NCBI GenBank assembly: GCA_017634275.1 | Contig: JAGBNQ010000054.1 | Location: 1-35,815, forward strand | DNA length: 35,815 nt | Direction: 5' to 3' | From: Ruminococcus sp. | GTDB lineage: Bacteria > Bacillota > Clostridia > Oscillospirales > Ruminococcaceae | Shown here: positions 16,530-22,507 of the stretch, one piece after another | Position numbering within the stretch: the first letter of the stretch is position 1 | Layout of the letters: the number at the start of each line of letters is the position of its first letter | The notes under the pieces: model-generated | The model's database searches: none | What the model was told of the DNA's origin: nothing | Seen by the model: only the letters and a program-made list of their open reading frames with translations | Position numbers and translations under genes: made by a program

Positions 16530-17114
16530 ATGAGAAAATTATTTTTATGCAGCGCCTTATCGGCGGCAATGCTGATAATGACAGCTTGTTCAAATGAAAG
16601 CTCAGATAGTGTATCAGAAACTGTAAGAGCAAGTAAGAATACTTCAGGCGAGGCAACTACAGAACAGAGTAAAACGGATTTAAAGAAGAATAAGGAAGTA
16701 GATGCTAACGTCGAAGTCTTTGATGAAAATACTGTAAGCTATACGGAAAAACATTTGATAAATGAAGACGGATTGAATATTTATCTTAAGGTGCCTGATC
16801 CTTTTGAGGTTAGGAGAATGAGTTATGATGAAACTAAAGTAAGGAAGGTAGCAAAGTTAGAATACAAAGAATACAGCTTAAGTGACTACAGATATCTCAA
16901 AGTATATTTTGACGGTGAAATAACATATGATCCCAATAACACCAAAGGCAGTATTGAGTATACAATGGCATTGTGTAATGAAGAGGGTAAAAGGATACGT
17001 AATGATACAATAGCTATCCGGGACGTAAATGAAGGAGAAAAGTTTACATCCACCGTAGAGTTCAGTATTCCTTCCGAAGGAAACTATACTATAGAATTCG
17101 TAGACAAGGATTAA
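16530..17114 (+). CDS. Small putative lipoprotein
   Basis: The protein has 194 residues when started at 16530, where GGGAG lies 8 nt ahead and a normal signal MRKLFLCSALSAAMLIMTAC begins; Cys20 is the lipidation site. A charged linker (about 21-65) leads to a domain of about 125 residues with alternating hydrophobic residues, including DYRYLKVYFDGEITYDPNN and a final GNYTIEFVDKD, which looks like a beta-sandwich. No family is recognised. Its DNA is visibly more A/T-rich than the flanking genes, as is the Xre gene next to it, so the pair may have been acquired together. Its strong promoter overlaps operator-like repeats, so tight control is likely. Confidence 0.7.
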   Translation: MRKLFLCSALSAAMLIMTACSNESSDSVSETVRASKNTSGEATTEQSKTDLKKNKEVDANVEVFDENTVSYTEKHLINEDGLNIYLKVPDPFEVRRMSYDETKVRKVAKLEYKEYSLSDYRYLKVYFDGEITYDPNNTKGSIEYTMALCNEEGKRIRNDTIAIRDVNEGEKFTSTVEFSIPSEGNYTIEFVDKD

Positions 17115-17119
17115 TATAT

Positions 17120-17150
17120 CCCCTGCCTTTACAGACAGGGGTAATTTTTA
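17120..17150 (+). terminator. Terminator of the lipoprotein gene
   Basis: CCCCTG (17120-17125) pairs with CAGGGG (17136-17141), followed by TAATTTTTAT. The stem is short but GC-rich and lies 5 bp after the stop codon. Confidence 0.75.
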
Positions 17151-17172
17151 TAGCACCACACCTCTGCGCTGT

Positions 17173-17220
17173 TAAAAAAACACCATAGTATTTCCGAGTT
17201 TGATCTGAAATACTATGGTG
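17173..17220 (-). terminator. Strong terminator of the phosphatase gene
   Basis: CACCATAGTATTTC (17181-17194) and GAAATACTATGGTG (17207-17220) form a perfect 14-bp stem with a 12-nt loop. On the minus strand it is followed directly by seven T residues. Confidence 0.95.
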
Positions 17221-17262
17221 TAAGCTTTATGTAAGCTCCGCGCTTATTTGTGGAGGAAAAAC

Positions 17263-19116
17263 CTATTCTTTGTTTGTTTCTTCCTTTTTGTCATCATTTC
17301 CCTCGGGGCCAAAGTATCTTAGGCCTAACATTGTCAGGTCATCAAACTGAGGAGCCTCCTTGACAAATGCATCTACCGCCGCGCGCACACCCTTAAGCAC
17401 GTCCTGCTGAGCGGCATCCTTGGGGATAGCGTTGAGCGCATCAAGAGTTCTCTCTGTTCCGAAAAGCTCGTTCTCGGCGTTTGTAGCCTCTGCAACACCG
17501 TCGGTGTAAACAAAGATGCTGTCGCCCTTCTTAAGCTGAATCTCGCAAAGCTTTGTGTGGTATTTTGACATCTTCATAGCGCCTACGGGCATTCCGTGCT
17601 TGTCTTTTAACAGCTCGTACTTGCCGTTTATGTTTATCATCGGGTATTCATGCCCGGCACTTGCCGAGGTGAGCTTGCCCGTGCTTATTTCAAGAATACC
17701 GAGCCATACTGTAACAAACATATTGGCCTTGTTCATAGCAAATACCTGCTTGTTAACTCTGTCAAGTATCTCGCCCGGGTTACCGCCCATGATAGCGTGG
17801 TCGTTTATAAGGATCTTTGATGACATCATAAACAGCGCCGCAGGAACGCCCTTGCCCGAAACGTCGGCAATTACCATTGCAAGGTGGTCATCGTCTGTCA
17901 TAAAGAAGTCGTAGAAGTCACCGCCGACCTCCTTTGCAGGGTCCATAGAGGCGAAAATGTCAAATTCCTTTCTGTCGGGGAATGCAGGGAATTTGCTCGG
18001 CAGGCTGCCCGTCTGTATATTCGTAGCAAGTGAAAGCTCTGTCGCGATATGCTCCTTTTCGGCGCCCAGCCGCAGGTTCTCCTCGGTGTATCTGTCGATC
18101 TCGGTAGCAAGCTCAGAGAAACTGTCAGCAAGCACGCCTATCTCGTTTCTCACCTTGATACTGCTCATATTCTCCTCGGCCTTGCGGCTGTCCTTATCGT
18201 TCATATACTCCACAACGCCCTCCTTTACCTTTGAAAGCGGAGAGATAGCCATAAGGTATATAAACAGCATAAGCAAAATATTGAGAACAACAAGTACCGC
18301 AAATCCGCGCAGGATAGAGTTTCTTACCTTACCTAACAATTCAGAGTGGAAAGCACTCCAATCATACTTAATGCTGAGGTAGCACATTACCTCGCCGTTT
18401 ATAACTACGGGGGTATAACCTATGTAGTAATCCTTATCGGTTTCGGGATCGGTGTAGACCTCATAGATAGTTTTTCCTGCCTCTGCGATATCGCCGTCAA
18501 GGATCTTCTTTACAGCTGTATGCTCTGTCTCATCATAGTCTATCGTATTTAAGCAGTCAACATAAGACTTTACAAACTCGTTGCTTGCCAGATTTTCGGC
18601 GCTCATCGGGTCGGGCTCACTCTCATCGCACTGTAAGTAAAGATACGCTTTATTATCGCCCAGGAATTCGAGAAAGCTTATCTCGGTATAATCAAGCTCT
18701 CTTACATTATGGTCGGTATTTATAGCAATTGACTGAAAAAAAGCTTTTGCAAGGAAAAATTGCAGCTGTGGGTCGCAGGTCTCGTAATCATCTCTTTCGC
18801 CCGTGAGGAATCCGAGCTTTTCATTAATTATCTCATCGCTTATGCTGAGCGCAGCCTCCTCCTCAGTCATATCCCTTTTCATATCATCGCTATTCTCTTT
18901 GATATACTTCCAATACCATTTTGTGCTGGCCAGATCATTGATATTATTGCTGATATTTTTAAGGTCACGGTCTATCATTTCGTTTTTTGAGTTAAGAAAC
19001 GACTCTCTTGTGATAAAGTAGCTTGAAAGTGAGGTATAAACAAGTGTTGCCACAAACATTATTATAGTGATTATACCCACCTCTATCAACAGCTTTTTGC
19101 TTTTCTTTTTCTTCAA
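17263..19116 (-). CDS. Membrane-bound SpoIIE/RsbU-type PP2C phosphatase
   Basis: The protein has an N-terminal membrane helix (LLIEVGIITIIMFVATLVYTSL), an external sensor region of about 240 residues, a second helix (ILRGFAVLVVLNILLMLFIYLM) and a HAMP-like linker with coiled coil (EIGVLADSFSELATEIDRYTEEN). A C-terminal PP2C domain follows with the metal-binding aspartates in GGDFYDFF, IADVSGKGVPAALFMM, VYTDGVAEA and DDLTMLGL. Such proteins dephosphorylate anti-sigma-antagonist proteins (STAS) in partner-switching pathways; no STAS or kinase gene is adjacent. The longest frame starts at a TTG at 19143 with no ribosome site. A TTG at 19116 has AAAGGGG at the right distance, giving 617 residues, and is preferred. 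Confidence 0.9.
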   Translation of the reverse strand: MKKKKSKKLLIEVGIITIIMFVATLVYTSLSSYFITRESFLNSKNEMIDRDLKNISNNINDLASTKWYWKYIKENSDDMKRDMTEEEAALSISDEIINEKLGFLTGERDDYETCDPQLQFFLAKAFFQSIAINTDHNVRELDYTEISFLEFLGDNKAYLYLQCDESEPDPMSAENLASNEFVKSYVDCLNTIDYDETEHTAVKKILDGDIAEAGKTIYEVYTDPETDKDYYIGYTPVVINGEVMCYLSIKYDWSAFHSELLGKVRNSILRGFAVLVVLNILLMLFIYLMAISPLSKVKEGVVEYMNDKDSRKAEENMSSIKVRNEIGVLADSFSELATEIDRYTEENLRLGAEKEHIATELSLATNIQTGSLPSKFPAFPDRKEFDIFASMDPAKEVGGDFYDFFMTDDDHLAMVIADVSGKGVPAALFMMSSKILINDHAIMGGNPGEILDRVNKQVFAMNKANMFVTVWLGILEISTGKLTSASAGHEYPMININGKYELLKDKHGMPVGAMKMSKYHTKLCEIQLKKGDSIFVYTDGVAEATNAENELFGTERTLDALNAIPKDAAQQDVLKGVRAAVDAFVKEAPQFDDLTMLGLRYFGPEGNDDKKEETNKE

Positions 19117-19168
19117 GTCAAACGCCCCTTTTTTATCAAACAATACAATTATTATTGCGATATTTTAT

Positions 19169-19197
19169 ATTATAGCATAATTTAGAACAATTTTCAA
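19169..19197 (-). promoter_or_regulatory. SigA promoter of the phosphatase gene
   Basis: On the minus strand TTGAAA (19192-19197) and TATAAT (19169-19174) are 17 bp apart. The predicted transcript starts too close to 19143 to leave room for a ribosome site there, which also supports the later start codon at 19116. Confidence 0.8.
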
Positions 19198-19261
19198 TAC
19201 ATTTGCCTGATAAAAGAGTTATTTAATTCATTTAGCTATAAAAGCCGCAAAGGAGAGGTGC

Positions 19262-19490
19262 AGTATATAGGTAAAAAGAAAAAAGAATAAATAATAAAGA
19301 ATAATACAGCAGCACCGCTGGCTATTATTCATTATTATTTATTCTTTCCTGATTTATATTTTAGCCACATAGCATGACTTTTGGGGCGATGTTGTGAGTG
19401 GGGGGAAAAGATGACGGCTATGGCTCGTTTGTATTTTCTGAAAAGTGAAGAATAAATAATAATGAATAGTGAATAATGAATAATGAATAA
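19262..19490. repeat. Inverted A/T repeat and heptad array in a gene-free stretch
   Basis: The 440-bp gap between the phosphatase and S23-like genes holds mainly repeats. GAAAAAAGAATAAATAATAAA with its continuation (from about 19276) and its near-complement ending at 19347 flank the short GC hairpin CAGC-ACC-GCTG. Then comes unmarked sequence to about 19440, and an array with clean heptads ATGAATA, GTGAATA, ATGAATA, ATGAATA at 19462-19489. No ribosome site or coding pattern is seen. Confidence 0.65.
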
Positions 19491-19493
19491 TAC

Positions 19494-19527
19494 AAAAAAA
19501 ACAGACTAAGCTTTGCTTAGTCTGTTT
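19494..19527 (-). terminator. Terminator of the S23-like gene
   Basis: ACAGACTAAG and CTTAGTCTGT form a 10-bp stem with loop CTTTG. It is flanked by A-run and T-run, so it works in both directions; it lies 31 bp after the stop of the gene at 19558. Confidence 0.95.
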
Positions 19528-19557
19528 TTTTGTGAATGCTGAACGGAAAAGATGATA

Positions 19558-19911
19558 TTACTTTTTATTCCCTTTTGCAGTTTTCAAAGAGGCGACAAGC
19601 ATTTTCTTTATTTCAAGGCAGTCACTAAGCATTGACTCACCATGAGTTTCCTCGATATACCCCGAAAGAATAAGCAGCCTGAGCCAGTATTCTGTCTCAG
19701 CGGTCTCTTTTAATGCTATCTGCATTTTTGATATAAAATCATTTGCACTTACACCGTATGCAGCTTCATTAGCATTTGCACCGATCGAAGTCCCGCTTCT
19801 GATGATCTGCTTAGAAATAATGCTTTCTTTTTTCTCTTTTACAAGGTATTGATATAACCTTACTATCCTTACAGCAAACTTTAATGATTTTTCTAATATT
19901 GGACTATCCAT
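19558..19911 (-). CDS. Four-helix-bundle (S23/IVS-encoded-like) protein
   Basis: The 117 residues match the family first found in intervening sequences of 23S rRNA genes: ILEKSLKFAVRIVRLYQYL, ISKQIIRSGTSIGANANEA and DFISKMQIALKETAETEYWLRLL. Members form a pentameric four-helix bundle with a positively charged face; the cellular role is not settled. Two start codons are possible: ATG at 19920 directly abuts AAAAAGGA, while ATG at 19911 has 9-nt spacing and is chosen. The gene is flanked on both sides by heptad repeats and stands alone next to tRNA genes, a setting like that of a small inserted cassette. Confidence 0.85.
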   Translation of the reverse strand: MDSPILEKSLKFAVRIVRLYQYLVKEKKESIISKQIIRSGTSIGANANEAAYGVSANDFISKMQIALKETAETEYWLRLLILSGYIEETHGESMLSDCLEIKKMLVASLKTAKGNKK

Positions 19912-19929
19912 TTTATCCATTCCTTTTTA

Positions 19930-20058
19930 GTGAAGAGTGAAAAGTGAAGAGTGAATAATGAATAGTACAGAAACGCCCTCTTGAAACTATTCACTATTCA
20001 CTCTTCACTATTCACTATTAACTGAGCCCTCGGCGCAATAGGCGACGAGGGCGTTTCT
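19930..20058. repeat. Heptad inverted repeat nested in a second inverted repeat
   Basis: GTGAAGA-type heptads (five in phase, 19930-19964) face TATTCAC-type heptads (five in phase, 19988-20022), forming a long imperfect palindrome. AGAAACGCCCTC (19969-19980) lies between them and its exact complement GAGGGCGTTTCT (20047-20058) lies next to tRNA-Tyr. GCCCTCG (20026-20032) and CGAGGGC (20046-20052) form a shorter hairpin that may terminate the tRNA transcript, although it lacks a T-run. Confidence 0.7.
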
Positions 20059-20142
20059 GGTGGGAGAGGATGGATTCGAACCATCGAAGCTGAAAGCAAC
20101 AGATTTACAGTCTGCCCCCTTTGGCCACTCGGGAACTCTCCC
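20058..20142 (-). tRNA. tRNA-Tyr (GUA)
   Basis: The 85-nt class II tRNA has acceptor arms GGGAGAG and CTCTCCC, anticodon GTA in CTGTAAA, a long variable arm and the T-arm GGTTCGAATCC. The CCA end is encoded (20058-20060). It lies downstream of tRNA-Thr in the same transcript. Confidence 0.97.
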
Positions 20143-20147
20143 CTATT

Positions 20148-20196
20148 AGATGCAAGAAATCAGATGCAAGATGCAAGATGCAAGATGCATGAGATC
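20148..20196 (-). repeat. AGATGCA heptad array between two tRNA genes
   Basis: Seven consecutive 7-nt units in one phase fill most of the tRNA spacer: AGATGCA, AGAAATC, four more AGATGCA, then TGAGATC. The array would be transcribed as part of the tRNA precursor. Confidence 0.85.
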
Positions 20197-20204
20197 ATTG
20201 AAAA

Positions 20205-20280
20205 TGGAGCTGGTGGACGGACTCGAACCCCCGACCTGCTGATTACAAATCAGCTGCTCTACCAACTGAGCTACACCAGC
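20205..20280 (-). tRNA. tRNA-Thr (UGU)
   Basis: This 76-nt tRNA has acceptor arms GCTGGTG and CACCAGC, D-arm AGCTCAGTTGGTAGAGC, anticodon TGT in loop TTTGTAA and T-arm GGGTTCGAGTCC. CCA is encoded (20205-20207). Confidence 0.97.
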
Positions 20281-20305
20281 GCTCTTTCGTTTTGCAACAT
20301 AAAAT

Positions 20306-20334
20306 ATTTTATCACAAAAACACCCCTGTGTCAA
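20306..20334 (-). promoter_or_regulatory. Promoter of the tRNA-Thr/tRNA-Tyr operon
   Basis: On the minus strand TTGACA (20329-20334) and TAAAAT (20306-20311) have 17-bp spacing, about 25 bp before the mature 5' end of tRNA-Thr. Confidence 0.85.
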
Positions 20335-20549
20335 TACCTTTTTTGAGGATTTACAATTTGTTCATTAATGCGCGGAATATTTGCGCTGCTTGTGAGTTAT
20401 CAACAATGCTTTGTGAAAAATCTTGTGTATTGCTACAAATTTTTCTAAGCGCTGTCACATTTTATGCCGCCGCTGCGCCTTAATATACAGAAAAGCTTGA
20501 AAATGCGGATAAAAAATGCTAAACTTATCTTGAAAAGGGGGCTTAGGGA

Positions 20550-21077
20550 ATGCTTTCGGTATGTATGACGCTTATAGATGATGACAGCGAGCGCGAGGGG
20601 TTCAAAGCGCTCTTTGAAAAATACAAGCAGCGTGTCTATTCTGCCGCTTACCGCATATTAAAGGACGACGGGCTTGCCGAGGAAAGTGTGCAGGAAACGT
20701 TTTTTTACATCGCTAAGAATTATTCGTTTATTCAAGGCTTAGAGCCGCGGCAGCGTGAAAGCTACATAATAATAGCCGCTAAAAATACAGCCCTCAGCAC
20801 CTACAGGCATGAAAAAAAGCACCTTTCCTGCGAGCCGGTGGGCGAGGAACTGTTAGATGACAGCAGCATGAGCGCCTATGACCGTGCCGAGATACGCACC
20901 GCCCTTGAGGCACTTGACTATGAGGACAGAGAGGTGCTTTATATGCACTATGCCCTGGGGCTAAGCTTTAAAAGCATAGGCAGCTCACTCGGCATCTCTG
21001 CCGCAGCCGCAAGAAAGCGTGCGCAGTATGCAAGGGCAAGCTTTAAAGCGTATCTGGAGGGAGGAGAGGACTTATGA
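20550..21077 (+). CDS. ECF-type sigma factor
   Basis: The 175-residue protein has only sigma regions 2 and 4. Region 2 is LFEKYKQRVYSAAYRILKDDGLAEESVQETFFYIAKNY, and region 4 is EALDYEDREVLYMHYALGLSFKSIGSSLGISAAAARKRAQYARASF. The size and order are those of extracytoplasmic-function sigma factors, which direct RNA polymerase to a small regulon when freed from a membrane anti-sigma. AGGGGGC supports the ATG at 20550. Its last codons overlap the start of the next gene by 4 bp, so the two are translated together and the next gene is the probable anti-sigma. I find no clear self-like ECF promoter in the 270 bp upstream. Confidence 0.9.
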   Translation: MLSVCMTLIDDDSEREGFKALFEKYKQRVYSAAYRILKDDGLAEESVQETFFYIAKNYSFIQGLEPRQRESYIIIAAKNTALSTYRHEKKHLSCEPVGEELLDDSSMSAYDRAEIRTALEALDYEDREVLYMHYALGLSFKSIGSSLGISAAAARKRAQYARASFKAYLEGGEDL

Positions 21078-21997
21078 AAAACAGCATTTTTGTAAGCGAG
21101 CTTTCGGCAGTGTTTGAAAGAGAGCTTAGAGAGCTTAGCGCCGGCAGCGCCCACACCTTTTCCGAGGGCTTTGATAAGAAAATGTCGAGCCTGATAAATG
21201 CCTTTCCGAGCCGAATAAAAATGACCCTGTCACGGCACCGTAAAAGGGCAGCCGTAACGGCTGCTGCGGCAGCGGCGGTGATCTTGCTTTCGCCTGCTTT
21301 GTGGGCGGTGATAAATATTATCACTCTTAGTATGTTCGGCCTTGACAGTACGGCCTCATCTACGCCCGATGAGGAGAATATGGGTGTCTACGAAAATGCC
21401 TGCCACAGCGAGGGTGATGAGTACAGCGTTTTCTTAAACTACGATTACGATCAGCCGACAACTTTATTTGATTATAACTATTCCCCCGATAATAAGGGCA
21501 AGGTAACGGAAAATGATGAGGAAAATGATATCTCGGCAAGGCTCAGAAATGTCGGCGATTTTCGCAGCCTTTCAGACGGGTTGATCGTTGCAAGAGTGAT
21601 CGGCGAGGGTGAGGAGAAACAAACGCCTGCAAAGGAAAGGTATATCCTCACAGAGCTTGAGGTGCTGTATGATATAACAGATAAGAATAACGAGCTTTAT
21701 GCACATAAAACGATCTATGTAGGAAGATTTATCAACAGGATCCCTCAGCCGCTGACACCTGACAGCTTTGTGCTTGTGATGATAACTAAAGCAGATAAGG
21801 GAGAAAATGAATACTGGCTTTCAAACGGGGCTAAGTCCTGCTTTTATATTGACAAGACCGAGCTTACCGTAACAAGCCTTTCGGCGGATATGGTCTGCGC
21901 CAAATACGACGGCCTGCCGCTCGGAATGCTTGTGTATGATATGCTCAATAAGCCCGACATCTACGAAGATACACAAAAACAAAGCTCCCCCGGATAG
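21074..21997 (+). CDS. Putative membrane anti-sigma factor
   Basis: The first 70 residues are cytoplasmic and helical (SELSAVFERELRELSAG, GFDKKMSSLINAF). One membrane helix follows (about 56-80, RAAVTAAAAAAVILLSPALWAVINIITL) and then about 220 residues outside the cell, starting with an acidic linker and ending in a beta-rich domain (ILTELEVLYDITDKNN, IYVGRFINRIPQPLTPDSFVLVMI). The topology and the ATGA overlap with the ECF sigma gene are those of DUF4179-like anti-sigma/sensor proteins. No zinc-binding HxxxCxxC motif is present, so binding to the sigma factor would be of a non-ZAS kind. Function is inferred from context. Confidence 0.75.
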   Translation: MKNSIFVSELSAVFERELRELSAGSAHTFSEGFDKKMSSLINAFPSRIKMTLSRHRKRAAVTAAAAAAVILLSPALWAVINIITLSMFGLDSTASSTPDEENMGVYENACHSEGDEYSVFLNYDYDQPTTLFDYNYSPDNKGKVTENDEENDISARLRNVGDFRSLSDGLIVARVIGEGEEKQTPAKERYILTELEVLYDITDKNNELYAHKTIYVGRFINRIPQPLTPDSFVLVMITKADKGENEYWLSNGAKSCFYIDKTELTVTSLSADMVCAKYDGLPLGMLVYDMLNKPDIYEDTQKQSSPG

Positions 21998-22010
21998 GGG
22001 AGCTTTTTCA
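21981..22010 (+). terminator. Terminator overlapping the end of the anti-sigma gene
   Basis: AAAGCTCCCC (21981-21990) and GGGGAGCTTT (21997-22006) form a 10-bp stem with loop CGGATA; the stop codon lies inside it and TTTTT follows. It also faces the DtxR-family gene that converges from the right. Confidence 0.9.
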
Positions 22011-22014
22011 GTGC

Positions 22015-22389
22015 TTAATGCTTGTAATTCTTTACAAAATCCGTAAGCTTTTGATAAGTTTCGGCAGAGATAACGTGTTCTACCTCGCACGCGTCCTCGG
22101 CGGAGCTTTCCTCGCTCACACCCAGGATATCCCTGAAAAACTCTGTCAGCAGGCAGTGCCTTGAATAAACGTCCTCGGCCTTTTCCTTTCCTATTTCGGT
22201 AAGAATAAGCGAGCCGTCGCGCTCTACGGTAATAAATCCGCCGTCCTTAAGCAGTGACATGGCCCTGCTCACGCTCGGCTTTGAAAAGCCCAGCTCGTTC
22301 GCCACATCAATTGATCTTACCTGCGGTTTGCGTTTCCCTATCACGAGGATCGCTTCAAGATAGTCCTCGCCCGATTTTCTTAGTGCCAT
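22015..22389 (-). CDS. DtxR/MntR-family metal-dependent repressor
   Basis: The 124 residues comprise the winged helix-turn-helix (VRSIDVANELGFSKPSVSRAMSLLKDGGFITVERDGSLILTEIGK) and the metal-binding dimerisation domain; there is no C-terminal SH3-like FeoA domain, so the architecture is that of MntR. Metal ligands by alignment to known families are Asp9, Glu12, His78, Glu104 and His105, as in MntR, but position 101 is Cys (CEVEH), as in DtxR/IdeR, where MntR has Glu. Metal specificity is therefore uncertain between manganese and iron. AAAGGA precedes the ATG. It lies 104 bp after aspS, separated by repeats; no metal transporter is in the window. Confidence 0.88.
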   Translation of the reverse strand: MALRKSGEDYLEAILVIGKRKPQVRSIDVANELGFSKPSVSRAMSLLKDGGFITVERDGSLILTEIGKEKAEDVYSRHCLLTEFFRDILGVSEESSAEDACEVEHVISAETYQKLTDFVKNYKH

Positions 22390-22413
22390 GTCCTATTAGT
22401 CCTTTCTATATAT

Positions 22414-22440
22414 AGATGTTAGATGTAAGAGGTTAGAACC
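22414..22440. repeat. AGATGTT heptad array upstream of the DtxR-family gene
   Basis: AGATGTT, AGATGTA, AGAGGTT, AGAACC run in one 7-nt phase. The same unit type occurs at 33736-33763 and, as AGATGCA, between the tRNA genes. Confidence 0.65.
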
Positions 22441-22449
22441 CCTTCGGGA

Positions 22450-22507
22450 TACGTCCGCCTTCGGCGGACACCTTAATTATTAATTATTAACTATTAATTA
22501 TTAATTT
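22450..22507 (-). repeat. Hairpin-plus-heptad repeat over the aspS stop codon
   Basis: On the plus strand the hairpin GTCCGCC-TTC-GGCGGAC (22453-22469) is followed by ACC and five in-phase heptads TTAATTA, TTAATTA, TTAACTA, TTAATTA, TTAATTT (22473-22507). The last heptads encode the final residues and stop codon of aspS. Confidence 0.8.

Noticed and set aside
19371-19440. Possible small gene between the repeats
   Set aside because: There is a GGGGGGAAAAG stretch resembling a ribosome site, but the following frame ends quickly and has no conserved character.
20148-20196. Possible CRISPR-like array of short repeats
   Set aside because: The units are 7 nt long and directly adjacent, without unique spacers, and no cas genes are present.
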